Source: Gautieria morchelliformis
Lineage: Eukaryota > Basidiomycota > Agaricomycetes > Gomphales > Gomphaceae
NCBI GenBank assembly: GCA_015179125.1
Contig: WHVA01000518.1
Span: 1 to 64,000 of the forward strand
Length of the DNA stretch: 64,000 nucleotides
Direction of reading: 5' to 3'
This document shows positions 34,729-46,206 of this stretch, in pieces. A program made the translations under genes and the position numbers. Positions within the stretch are counted from its first letter, which is position 1. Each line of letters starts with the position of its first letter. Below the pieces are notes generated by a model that saw only the letters and a list, made by a program, of their open reading frames with translations, ran no database searches and was not told the origin of the DNA.

Positions 34729-36274
34729 ATGAGCCCAAGGAAGCGAAAACGTTCTAACCCTGTCACTGCGACTCAGATCAGTCTGGCAACTGACGTTCCA
34801 GCAGATGCGCTGTCCATCCCGCAATTGGAGGCTCTGTTGGCCATGGCGCAGGCCAAGGGTGACGAGCATGCCAGCAAACGACCTCGTAAACCAACCATTA
34901 AGGCTCTGGCCGCCGCAGAACAGCCTTGTTCCAAAGGGAAAAAAGGTAAGGGTAAGGGTAAGGAGGTGGAAGATGGTATGGCTATATTGCCGGTTCCGTG
35001 AGTTCCACTGCGTTATTCAGACTGTATCTGTAGCTGACGTTCCGGTCAGTTGGGCTAAGGAGCATGGCCTCACAGACCTCCTTCTTACAGTCCTCGAGGA
35101 TGATCCAGTGATGCGCGCTTCCCTAGGGATGGACAAGGGGGCTGAGATATGTAACAAAAGCTCGTCGAAGACTGTGACCGACCGTTATCGCACCATCGCA
35201 CAGCGTGTCTTGATTCCACATGCCTCTGGCTGCTGGAGAGATGCACCGCCAGATCAGATGGGGAAAGTAGTGAAAAACCGGATTAATCTGTGCGTTTCTA
35301 GTTCGATATCATATCCTATTAACTAAATTATCGATGCAGGCTCAAAAAGACCTTTACAGCCGAAAAGGAGCTGCTTGGAGCAACTGGAGCGGGTTTAGTA
35401 GAGACAGAAGAGACAGAACTGGATATACTACCGGGAAGTGAGATTGAGAACATTTGGGGTGCGTCACTTGTTATTTCCCATGAATTACTAACATATCTAT
35501 ATATGTACAGGGCAAATAAAAGAACGCTTCCCATGGTTCCATCGAATGCAGCGGTTGATGGGAACCAGCCCGCTTGTTATGCGTGCGGCAATAGCCCATT
35601 CGACCTCAAAGCTTGTCCTCGATGTCCTCGATCGCATGCCCTGTGACTCTGGGGTAGGAAATGAAGAACTACAAGTAAACTCACCAGACGCACCTCTCTC
35701 CCCTCTATACACACTCTCCCCTCCCTCCGATGATCCAATTGACGCCGACTACCTGCAGCCTAGTTCGCTGACATCTACTATAGATAGACCTCTACCTAAA
35801 ACAGATGTACCTGTAAAAAGGGAAGCTGCACCTGCCTTGACGGCCGCCTCACGACGCAAGGGAATACTTGAGGGGCTTGCAGGTATGCAGGAGGTAAGAC
35901 GGGCAGCAACAGAACGTCTGGCTAGCAGCCAGAACCGCTCCAAAGAAGAACGAGTATGGATACAGGCACAGACAGACCTGGCCCGTGAAAAGCTACAGCT
36001 CAAACATGCAGCGGAAAAGGAAAGGTTAGATCGGGCGCATGAGTTGGCAATGCAGCGCCAGCGGTTAGAGTTCCAGCTCCTCGCACAGGGTGCAGGACAT
36101 CAAAGGCAGGCTAACATGGTAGGAATAGAATTGGGCACACAAGCTGCGCTAGCTGGGTTTTCTGGGACAAAAGCCCTTAGTGCTGGTGCGTCTTCGTTGG
36201 ATGTGACATTCACCGATGACAACATCATTCCCTGGGCAGACTTTATGCCATCCAGTACTAGTTCTTCATCTTAG
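34729..36274 (+). CDS. Harbinger accessory protein (4 exons)
   Basis: Second gene of the Harbinger transposon. The proposed exons are 34729-34975, 35034-35289, 35340-35458 and 35511-36274, giving 461 codons plus stop with one open frame. Introns 2 and 3 are clear (GTGCGT donors, GATGCAG and TGTACAG acceptors). Intron 1 (58 bp, GTATGG to CTGTAG) is chosen because it keeps the frame. The N-terminus is Lys-rich with a KGKKGKGKGKE run, a likely nuclear signal. The middle (VSWAKEHGLTDLLLTVLEDD to KERFPWFHRM) resembles the Trp-containing helical DNA-binding domain that plays the MYB/SANT role in these transposons. The C-terminus has a long Arg/Gln/Glu-rich coiled-coil-like helix (about 35880-36100). 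It probably binds the subterminal repeats with the transposase. Confidence 0.8.
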
Positions 36275-36276
36275 TA

Positions 36277-37799
36277 CTACTCTAGATAGCTATGAGACTC
36301 TGTGTGGAGTCTTTCTAAGAGAAACCCCTTCAGCTGCTCACGCTTCACTCTTCCCTCAAGGAGCGTAACATCCCTTGACACCTCATCGTCAGTATGGTCT
36401 ATTATATTGACCTCCACACTCGTTGTTCTCTCTTCAGCAACAATGCGTAACCCCTCACGGAAGAATTCATCTGCAGTGATGTCCTGGCTGGCCTCATGAG
36501 TCATTGCGAAGCAATGTACAGCTATACAGGCGGTGATCCAGAGCGATGCGAATTTCAGATGCTGGGGTTGGTTTATCTGAATGCGCAAGCCCCGCAGCAA
36601 GCAGAACCGGCCTTTGATATATCCAACACAATGTTCGGATTTAACACGAATTCTTGAAACCCAGTAGTTAAAATGTCTGTTATCTGGTGTGTCCTTTTCT
36701 GGTCTGTACATATATCAAAAATGACACCCTCGAAACCTGTAATATCAAACTGTGTTGCGTACTTTTTGTATGGTGTGCACAACCACTTCTGGAGTGGGTA
36801 TGCTGAATCTGCCCATACCCATTCACCTACTTCTAACAAAGAGGCATGTTCTTTGGGCAACCGAGTCTCATTCCATGCCCGGGAATCATGCTGACTCCCT
36901 GGTAAACCTACCCCATAGTCAATAATTCGGAGGTCAGGAGTTGAAATGAGCTGTAAGCTAGTTAGCGACACTTCAATGCCATACGATGAATAACTCACCT
37001 GCACATTCATCGAGTAGTTACTTTTGCAATCATACCATGTGTTACCATAAAATCCAGGGCGTTTGAATAAAGGCACGAGAGTGCCATCTACCATGAGCCA
37101 TCTGTCACGCCATTCCGGACCTGAGACCTCCTCTACCCAGTCTTTTGCTCGTGCTTTTTCTACCTCATCCGGCCACTTGATAGCAACTCGGCAGAATTGT
37201 GTTCGACATAGGGCTTTCATGACCTGCCGTGTGCACCGATCGACTGTCCCAAAACCCCATCCTGCCCACAATGCTACCTCCTGCACACTAACAGCATTTC
37301 CAAAGTGACCAAACCGGTAAAGTGTAACAGCGACTTGCTGTTCCACTGGCAGCTGATGGTTATTAGAGTTGTTCAAAAAAACTTCATCATTACAGATCTT
37401 TTCGAGAAGTGAATCGAAGGTTTCTGGCCACACTCGCAAATAGCGGCGAAAAAACTCCGGCCGTGTGTGCTTGTACTCCGCGAGAGTTACCAAAAGAAGA
37501 GACATCGGTTTGTTGATGTCAACCCTTGGTTGAAGATACCGGCGAGAATGCAAGTCTTTTAGCACTTCAACGAGCTCATCAGACCCTAATAACATCTCCA
37601 CATCTGAGTTTGAGCTCTCGGATGCTGTGTCATATAAGTAAGCATCCAATTCAGTGTCCTCTTCTACAACAAGTTCCAACATAAGGTGCTGAACGAGGGT
37701 GTCGGTGAGCTCGTTCCTTGCAGTCATGATGGTCATGATGGAAAGACGTATATGGAGCCGTCTGCCGGTTGAGAACTTCAATCCTGCCGTGTCCGGCAT
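36277..37799 (-). CDS. Harbinger transposase (DDE_Tnp_4 family, 2 exons)
   Basis: Exon 1 runs 37799-36763 and exon 2 36703-36277, joined across a 59-bp intron (GTACGC donor, TGTACAG acceptor) whose removal joins TPYKK to PEKDTPDNRHFNYWVS. The start is the first in-frame ATG (37799); ATGs at 37736 and 37727 are alternatives. The DDE catalytic core is visible: MVDGTLVP (first Asp), ADSAYPLQKW (second Asp), and RIRVKSEHCVGYIKGRF (the Glu). GSQHDSRAWNET and a helix-turn-helix-like VSVQEVALWAGWGFGTVDRCTR are also typical. The length (487 codons) suits the family. It cuts and pastes the element; the protein appears intact. Its stop is separated from the convergent neighbour's stop by 2 bp. Confidence 0.92.
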
Positions 37800-38025
37800 C
37801 ACCTTGCTCAAATCCACTCAAATCCAGTTTCAAATCGGGCTAATCACAGTTAAATCGCGATTTCGGGGCATTGTCCGCCGTCAAATCCTCATCAAATCCT
37901 ACTCAAATCCTCTACTGTGATCAGCCCTATTGATAATGACGCCACCGTGACATGCTACGACACAAGGCCAGGTCGCCGTCGAGCTGAAATTGGACTTGGA
38001 TGTCCGTTTTACCTGATATTCTGAC

Positions 38026-38934
38026 ACCGTTGCCAACAAAGGTTGAACCTGCCTCAGCTTGCAGGCCTTCGTCCATGTCCACCTGTGTGTCGACATCTCA
38101 GTCACCATTATCAGCACGCCAGCCCGGTACGAGCTCGCCATCTGACCCCCACACTACCACAACCACTTCGACGCATATAGAGGCTCGGACTCCGTCATTT
38201 ACAGGCCTGCCTGGGCCTTTTTTCATACACCCAAACTTCCGGGCGCGTACTCTTGCACGGGCCCATATCAGATCCACGACCAACCTGTCCAAACACCCTG
38301 AACATTGGATGTCTTTCCGGGCTCAACCATCCATTTACCCAACCAAACAAGCAGACGCTGATATAAAAATGCACTGTCGAGCTCGTGTGCCCTCACCTTG
38401 CCTCACTATCAATTCCAAGTTTCAGACCTCAATCTGTTGTTTGTTTGCCGTCTATCTGAACCCAAGCTGTGCTTCTTTCGGCGGCTGCGCATTGGAGCTA
38501 GAAGATCATGCTGAGTTCAGTGGTTATGAGTAAGCCAGGAGCTTACACCCTAGGTTTGGTCCTTTTTGGGGGCATTTGGCCTGCTCTTGAGGATGTCTTC
38601 GCCAGTGGAGACGCTATTCCCGGAAAACGCGGCCTGGTTGACTCTCGAATCCTCTGGGAATACCACCCCATTTGCGCTGAGCATGTCGGTTCGCTTGGAT
38701 ACGTATTGAGCTACGCCGATGGATACATGCACATCATGCACATCATGCACAAGCCTACAACTTCAAAGCTTCGTGCGCGCGCTGTATGTTTCGCTTCCAA
38801 CGCTCTGATTAGCGTTAACATGCATTGCAGGTTCAAATCCTGGGGATACTATGCACGGCCTCTAACTGAGAAGTCCTTGAGTGTATATAACTGTCAAGGC
38901 AATGTTACAGAAGTCCTAAGGTGCCCCGCTGCCA
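38026..38934. other. 0.9 kb segment present only in duplication copy 2
   Basis: Copy 1 passes directly from GATATCTGACAT to ACTGCATTCACG (about 9550-9575), while copy 2 has about 910 bp between the same words. No terminal inverted repeats or clear duplication were seen. It includes an open frame (38000-38533) of no known family and a short CATCATGCA tandem repeat near 38730. It may be an insertion in copy 2 or a deletion in copy 1. Confidence 0.5.
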
Positions 38935-40677
38935 TTACTGCATTCACGTGTTACGAGTCACACGGCTGAATCCTTATTGGACTGACGAGTACGGATGCAT
39001 CGTAGCCGCCAACAGGATTGCCATTTGCTATGGTTTCTCATGTGTGATTGTCGCCATGAATAGGCCTCCAGATGCACCTCCTCAACTATGGCAACCGCCA
39101 ATGCATATAGCTGTCCATTGTAGTAGTCAATGTCGAGCAAAATGAGTAGGAGAAAAACGGGTCAGAGATCATGCACGGAAGATTGCTGACGTGACACAGG
39201 AGGCGGTGGGGTAACGCAGCGACACGCTGCATGGTTGTGTATGCGCTCTGGATGTCGACGAAGGACGCGGTCCGCTGGCGGGCGGGCCTTTTGGTCGTCA
39301 CGCACTTCATGTCCCCATGTCAGTTGACTGGACGCACGAATGATACTAATTTCTCCTGGCGCGGAGACGCGACCGGCAGTGGACACAGATAATACGGAGA
39401 TTGTCGTAATCGAAGGTCCGCCAGGCATCCGCTTTACCATGAGCTTCATCCCCAGTTCCATGGATAGCCAGAACGTGGCTTCTCTAGTGTTCCCAGACGC
39501 CACACGCGCGCGGCCACTCTGTCGGTTTTGCGGACGTCGCAGAATCCTGCACGAGGTAAACTGTTGGACAGCGATAGATCGATGGGATAGGGTGTTCTGG
39601 AAGGAGTTTATTCTGTCAGAAAAATGGAGTAGGACGGGGGATTAATGTAGACCCGAGAACGCGAGTGGCGAGTGTCAGGCCGGCTACATAGCGGCCTCAC
39701 CTCCTGAAAGAGCAACCGTGATGGGGGAACGTTTCTCGTTGTCAGTAAGGATTTCAGAAGCGACGGATTTCGCGATGGTGGGGCCATACTGGGCAATTAT
39801 GCCTGGGGCCCATTATCATATTGTTTATCAGGTGTAGTGGAGGCCGACGAGGAAAAGAACAATGGCTGTCAAAAAAGCAGTAGTAGATATCTAGTATTTT
39901 CTGGTTATCGCGGCATGGCTGTGGTCTGGACGATCGACAAACCAGATGATTAAAATGTGGATAGAGCTGCCTCACGGTGGTGAACGTATATGCAGTAGAT
40001 GTGCTTTACCACTGGTACCCAGAATCTCGAGGATGAAAATGGGGATCATGTGTGAACCAATACCGATTAAGGTTGACACCCACTACATCCTACTCCAGGA
40101 GCGATGAGGACGGAGATGGGAGTATGTTGGGTCTGCGTGTGGAGGAAGGTTTTGGGGAATAATGCGTAGAAGAATTCAGAGGAAAGTAGATACAGCACCC
40201 TTGCGCGCTGTCCAGGCAACGAGAGGATGGAGTGCATGGGGATGGTGAATGGGGACCACGACAAGCAAAGCGGCCAACTCGAACGAGGGCTGCGGTGTCA
40301 CCACGACACAGAGCTATGGCGCGGGCTTCGCGGTTGCCGGCGGTAAGCCGGGGGCGTATCCTACATCAGTTGAGAGCCTGCTGTTTACCCGGGCTTGGAA
40401 CCTGTGAGACCTGTGAGCACTCGACCATATATTGACAAGGTATAACGGGTGGGGAAATACGTCTCTCCATCACTGTAATAGGCAACTGCCAGACTAATTA
40501 CGGTCAGTGGTCCCCTTGCCGGTGGAGAGCCGTGGGGATAACAGTTTTATCATAAGACACGAGCAACAAATCGTACTGTAAGAAAGAAAATGGGAACATG
40601 TTCAGGATAAAAGAAGAGCATGCAGGAAAAGCCGACATAGGATATTAAAGAAAAAAAAAGCCTGCACAGGACAGGGT
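38935..40677. other. Distal part of duplication copy 2 and unique spacer
   Basis: 38935-40055 matches about 9565-10655 and has the same unresolved short frames. 40056-40677 is unique and precedes the host gene; it should contain that gene's promoter or a first exon. Confidence 0.35.
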
Positions 40678-43312
40678 GTGTCGACAGAACCCTTCCTTCA
40701 GTCGGAGTCGGGACGCGTCACGTCACGTGAGATCGTGTACGTAGTGCCACCCGTGCACTATGACCAACAAACTTTCGGACCCCACAGCATCGCTATCCCA
40801 GTTTCCCATGCCTCTCTCTTCGATGCCCAGAAAAAAGCGAGAAAACGAAAGCGTCCGCCCATTAACCTAATCTCTTCAGAAGAATCGGATGGTCCAGTCT
40901 TTCCTTCCATCCATGTGAATCTTCCGCCTAAGAAGACCAACCGCGAATCCAAGTCCATGCCCCAACACGTGGCCCGTCATGACTCGGAACACCCTCCTTC
41001 TTTATCTAGCTTGTCAAGCATTTCGACTGATAAGAATCTTTCGCCAAAGAAGAGCGACCGCGAATCCAAGTCCATTCCTCAACATGTGGCGCGTAACGAC
41101 TCGGAACACCCTCCCTCTTTATCTAGATTGTCTAGCATCTCCACTGATGAGGATGAACCCGACCTCGAGCTGGACTTGAGCACATTTGGCAAGGCTCGCA
41201 CTGCGAAGTGTGTTCTGTCTCCCACACATTAATCACAGATCTCATCCACATCCTAGACTCCCAGATCCGTCAACACATTCTGTGGCACCACTCGGGGTAG
41301 GGCCGAGACGGTCTGCGCGGCATGCGGATCTTCCAGCACCCGACTACGCGAGAAAACTGGAGCTGTTCCGTGCCTATAGTCCCCCCTCTGGAAAGGGTAA
41401 ATACGATGTTGATGCGAAAGGCAAAGGCAAAGCGATGGTGCCCGATGCTTTCCCACTTGACATGCTACTCAAGGACCGCGATCGTGAGGGTGCACGCAAG
41501 GCCCGTATTGAGACGAAACGGAAGCGTGCCCATTCAGACGCTTCTGCCTCTGATCCTGCGTTATCCACGGGCTCCAATCTTTTTGAAAAGCCTAAGCGCG
41601 TTCATCCTCACGCACAGACAGAAAGTCCCTTTAGTGATATGTGGTCCCCTCACGATGGCCCTGCTCTTTTGAAGGGAGCCGCCGCTCGCGAAGAATGGCT
41701 GGGTAAGAAGGGGGCCAAAGCGGTAGGAAAGATTCTGAACAGCGATCGCAAAAAGAAGAGTAACACAGAGGAGAAACAAAGTGATGTTTTGTTTTGGAGT
41801 AAAGACGTCAAGGTGACCACCTTCCTCATGAGTTCTCGCACTAGCGTTAGAACGTTTTATTAGCAGGGCGATAATGACATCGTTCCCGACTTGGTGGCGC
41901 CAAACTCCTGCCATCCTCTTTTGACTGCCTTGAACGATGCGATGAACCGCAAGGGTGTGGGAGGCCTTTTGTTTGATATTTAAATTGTTCAAGGTTGCTA
42001 TGTCAGAGTATGAGGTTGCCTCCCATCTGCTGGATTCTGGCGCTCTCGCGTCTGCCCCAATTTCAGCTCCACTTTTGGACTGGCTCTTTGCCGCAGGTAG
42101 GCCCTCTATGTTATTGCCTTTCCGTTGCTTACTTGTGCGAACGCAGCCATGTCCACGGCATGTCGAGATCTCTCGCTGTCAGCTTATCGATCTTTGTTGC
42201 TGTTGCATCGCGAGGTTTGCTCCACGGCAGCATTGGCCCGTCCATACCTTAGCCCCACGCGCCTCCTCACACCACTCATCAAGCTCGGCGTGAATACGCA
42301 AGTCGCTACAGCGTTTGGAGCTGAGGCGGACGCCATGGTGTCTCCCACGGGTATGAGTCCGGAACAGAAAGCGGAGATGTTGTGCCGTTACTTTCCATGC
42401 TTGAGGTGCTCGGTCGGTCTGTAATGCGTTTGTACTACTCTGCGTCGGTTTACATCTGACACTTTGTTTGAGTTAGCTCCCAAAGCATAGACCCCGCGGC
42501 AATACCTTCCATTGTATCTATTCTTCTTCTCCTATCCCTAGACCCGTCCGCAGTCCCCGAACTCCAGCAAGACGCCGTCTCCGCAATCGAAGCCGTCCTC
42601 GCAAGCCCAACCGTGACCCGCACCGTCGAGCTCGATACCTGCAAATTCGTCTTGCGCGTCACGAAAGAAATGGCATTCACGCCTGATCTCCAGCTACGCC
42701 TTCTTGCGCTCCTGCCTGGGTGTAGCGCTAATTCAGGGCGTGTACGGCGCTGGATCGCATGGGCGATGCTCGGAGGCGACCTGCACACCTTCCACGCCTG
42801 TTCAGATGTCCCGCCTATCCAATTGATGCTCGATTTATTTTCCAAGACCGCTCCTGGCGTCGTGAAACTCGGAGTGACGCCCGACACAGACTACCAACAC
42901 CTTGGCGCCCTCGTCAACATACTCTCGGTGGCGATGACGGACGTCGATGCGTACGTACGCCATGCCAACGGCAACGGCAGTGTCTTGACTAGAAATGTGG
43001 ATGAAGCACTCGAGCAGATGAACGGGAAGATTGGTATGTACTTAATGCTATTAAACTTTTTATGTTAGTTCAACACTAAATCCTTAATCCTCCGAGTCAT
43101 TAGTGGATGATCGGGCGGCGCACATGGATCGCACCAAAACGAAGGAGGCCATCAACAGGCTGCACAAGCGGCTTATATACCAGCGCCATCCGGTGCTGGA
43201 GACGTTGCGTACGAAGACAGGGAAAATGAATCAGTTCCTCGTTGCTAAGCCCAAGTCTGCAGCGTCACGGACCAAAGTCCAAGGCGGAATAGAGCCTACC
43301 AAGGGCGAATGA
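40678..43312 (+). CDS. Multi-exon host protein of uncertain function (possible SLF2/FAM178-like)
   Basis: A single-copy-looking gene with six or more exons. The first open stretch (from 40678) has no in-frame ATG at its head, so the true start lies in an unseen exon, or at the ATG at 40760 if the frame is corrected. It contains two tandem 38-residue repeats (PPKKTNRESKS...SSISTD). Later exons have a basic KGKGKAMVPDAFPLDMLLKDRDREGARKARIETKRKR stretch, split here as KGKGKA and KRKRAHSD. A helical core follows: LLDWLFAA, LLTPLIKLGV, TVELDTCKFVLRVTKEMAFTPD, RRWIAWAML. The C-terminus has DDRAAHMDRTKTKEAINRL (its 19 residues shown) and stops at 43310-43312. Clear introns include 41822-41876 and about 43035-43103. 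The helical core reminds me of SLF2/FAM178 proteins linked to the SMC5/6 complex, but this is a weak impression. Confidence 0.6.
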
Positions 43313-43803
43313 AGGAGGTCCGCCTGATATTTTGCTAGCACCAGGATGTACTATGTCTACAATACTACTGTACTGTACTGTAATGGGACCGACGTATTTG
43401 TTTTCGATTCTCACGCTCTTGTCGTTGTACGCGATGGCTCGACCTGCGTACAGTGACTGACAGCGTCATGAGCATGGAGTACGTAAGTGTCTTTATTTTT
43501 GTTTAGCTGATTGTCATACTATTATATCCATGTATATACTCAAGTCTACCACAAAGGCTCTACTTGTATTAGTTGACTGTCCTACAGTAACCGTGTCGCA
43601 TTGCATGCCATATACTTACATGGTTTCTCCATTCTATTAACTTGATCGGCCAGTGCACTGCTTCCAGTACATTATTCAGTCGCATGCGTAGCAGGCACAT
43701 GAAATATTGACTGGGTATCAGAGGTATGGAATTCAATTAACACAGCAAATGTCAGAAGAATATACATCTACAGTACACACTAAACGATCAATACTGTACT
43801 CTT
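43313..43803. other. Convergent intergenic region
   Basis: Spacer between the stops of the two convergent host genes. It should hold both 3' ends. No further feature seen. Confidence 0.45.
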
Positions 43804-45664
43804 TTATTCCCCTGAGGACTTATACTTATCCCCGCCACGGTCAATGAACAGTACACTCTCCTCCCCACCCGACTGAAAAGCTTTCGGAGCGTGACCACTG
43901 TAGAGGATCACAGGGGTATTGGCAGTGAGGGGGGACACAAGTTGAGAGCCGGGGGATTTAATAGGCTCTAATTCGATCTCCCCGTCGTTTGACGTCGAAT
44001 TATCATGCATGGTGACTTGTTGGGTGGTGATACGGATCCCTGAGGCGGGACCATTATTTCCTTGTGTAATGAAGTTCTTCCGTGTAGTGAGGAATAATAT
44101 TGTATTTGATAGGCCTTAAGCGTCAAGGGTGACTCTCGATACAAGCACGGAATAATAATGAAGATACTTACCACTACTTCCGAAACATATACCGGCGAAG
44201 ACCTAAAGACCGAATGGTGGCTCCCAGCCAGCCAATACACCCATTCGGCATACCGAAACGGGTATCACCACCACAGCGTATACTATTCCACGACCATGCA
44301 TGAGAAACAGGGCATACAGTGATTATATTACTCACACACAGGATACCACATGATCCGGCGGGCAACTCGTTTCAACTGCGCATTTGTTGCAGGTTAGTAA
44401 GGAACTCTCGTATACTATGGACTCCCTGATGCTGCCAAGGTAGGTCGATGCCGGACGGCTTTCACCCGTGACCAAGTTGGCACGATGAAGTCTTCCCGTC
44501 TCGCGAGGCTTTTCATATGCAGGACGTTGCCTTGTGGGCGAAGAAACTTGTGATGCAGACAAATAAAGGGGAGGCGGACGACGGAAATGAAATCGGACTT
44601 TTCCAGTATCATCATAAGTGATGAAACCAGAGAAGCGTAGTGAAATGAGTGCTGATCGCAGAATGAATGGTCGTATGTTCGTGACGAGCAGTGCAAGAGC
44701 GGCGTACTGTAAATGATGAACGATGAACCGAGAGCTGCGAATACCCAGCCCTATGAAACAGTCAGTACAACAAATCAGGGTATATACAGCAGATATCAGA
44801 ACAGTAGCAAAATACTGACGTAAAGAAATATCAGCCGTTCCGCGCTGTATCCTGTCCCAATCCAGCACCATGCACCGCTGAGCCCGTAAAACGACCCGCC
44901 GGCGGGTGTCTGGATTACTGTCGGCCCAAGGATGGGAGCAACTATCAGCATAGACCACCCGGCAACAAGAACACCCAGCATACTCCAGCGATGTGGCTGT
45001 TTGATTAGGAAAAGAAGCCTAAGGTAGGCACGTGTCAGAGACGGCGTAAGAAAACTTGCTCATGAAGCGAGCTAAGATGACCCGGGACAACGCAGCATGC
45101 CTGGTTGACCGGCAAAGAGATCATACCAACCAAAACGTGTGAAACACAATTGCGGTGGACCAAATGGCTGCTCCTAGGTCACCGATTTGTGACACCACTC
45201 CCTGTATCATACATATTATCCCGTCGTCCATCATACCTTTTGCTGCCCAGTGAAAATTGAGCCCAAACGCCACCCCTTGATGAACCAAATGAGGCGAGAC
45301 TACCAATCTTATGGTGGGGCGTACCTTGCAAAAATCACTTACGACTAAAGATATCAAATACCAACCCAGGGACGATAATGTAAATGTACGAAGGCTACGG
45401 GAGAAAGGTTTAGATTTGTCGCCCGCGGAATACGCGTTCCACTACATGCCAATGGAGCTGATTAGCCAGCCTACGATGCAAAGACAGCAACCGACTGACC
45501 CCAATGTAGGACAGAAAAGCGAACGTTGACAGGGCCGAGACAAGGCCGGCTGAAGCAATGAGCTGCGTAAGGTCAACGTGAGCATGACTTCGATTGGACT
45601 TGGTAAAGAGACTTGTCTTACCCCGAGGCCGACTCTGTGGCCTACGCTTGGAAAAGCCTGCCAT
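43804..45664 (-). CDS. Seven-transmembrane G-protein-coupled receptor, cAMP-receptor-like
   Basis: Multi-exon minus-strand gene read from ATG 45664 (MAGFSKRR). Helix 1 is in LIASAGLVSALSTFAFLSYIGV. Helix 2 is in SSLGWYLISLVVSDFC, joined by splicing to GVAFGLNFHWAAKGMMDDG. Helix 3 follows a conserved Cys (CMIQGVVSQIGDLGAAIWS). Helix 4 is GVLVAGWSMLIVAPILGP, followed by FYGLSGAWCWIGTGYSAERL, the extracellular Cys-Trp box of this receptor class. Helix 5 is FATVLISAVYTLI and helix 6/7 pieces include YAALALLVTNIRPFIL and VVVIPVSVCRMG. The tail has ILFLTTRKNFITQ, then an acidic cytoplasmic end (stop near 43804). The order fits basidiomycete cAMP/GPR1-type receptors, which signal through heterotrimeric G proteins at the plasma membrane. 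The ligand is unknown. Exact splice sites in the C-terminal half are not fully traced. Confidence 0.78.
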
Positions 45665-46206
45665 CGTTCCTGCGTAGACATCTTCTGGCAGGTGGATTGG
45701 AACCGACTGTTCAAGCTTCAAAGTGGAGAGACAAGAGACATGACACCCACGACCACGAAGTGTGAGCGCTGAGGATCGGCGCTGAGACGGTGCTACTAGT
45801 ATACCGGGGGCCTGTCCTCATTGACACCGCCACGAAATTTGACGATCCATATGGCAGTAAGTTCGGCTCCCAGGGACCTCGAGCACCAGTGTGGGGTAGG
45901 CGGTAAACGCCATTTTCCCCATGTGTCAACAGTTGACTGAAACCATCATCGCGCAACCTTTTCGTGTGCGCACTCCGTGGAGGAGTGTGGAGACGTTTCT
46001 GTTCTACATTGTTCTCGCCATCTTCCATCCTTTTTCATTTTGAGTTTTAATTCTTGTTCCTCTCCACGCACAAGCTGATCCTTCTACGACAGGTACCACT
46101 CAGGTTTGTTCCTCCTGAATTTATTTATTTATTTTTTGTCCATCACACGACTGTTCCCGCCGATCCGGGTCGCCGGGTGTGGGACCCAGAAATGCAGAAG
46201 TTCCGC
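45665..46206. other. Receptor upstream region with a repeat shared with 56800-56930
   Basis: Between about 45955 and 46090 the sequence GGAGGAGTGTGGAGA...TTAATTCTTG...CCTCTCCA matches 56810-56920. On the minus strand both encode a similar stretch (LHTPPxxxHxKxxV). It may be a piece of a dispersed repeat or of a gene family. The remainder should be the promoter side of the receptor gene. Confidence 0.45.

Larger units (their letters stand above)
34533..37928. mobile_element. PIF/Harbinger DNA transposon, apparently complete
   Basis: A 3396-bp element with perfect 26-bp terminal inverted repeats beginning AGGGCTGATCACAG and flanked by a 3-bp duplication ATT (34530-34532 and 37929-37931). The subterminal regions are full of GGATTTGA/TCAAATCC words in both orientations. 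It carries the two genes expected of Harbinger elements: a DDE transposase (minus) and an accessory protein (plus), convergent. It inserted in duplication copy 2 after the duplication, since copy 1 lacks it. Confidence 0.93.
27962..40055. repeat. Segmental duplication, copy 2
   Basis: Counterpart of 2692-10655 in the same orientation. It is longer because it contains the Harbinger transposon (34533-37928) and the segment 38026-38934. The gene order and exon layout of the DUF2235-ARM gene are the same as in copy 1. 27962-28806 corresponds to the 3' flank of the gene and shows no gene of its own. Confidence 0.88.

Noticed and set aside
38800..38860. tRNA-like B box (GGTTCAAATCC) near 38829
   Set aside because: No A box, no acceptor pairing and only a partial T-arm; not supported as a tRNA or SINE.
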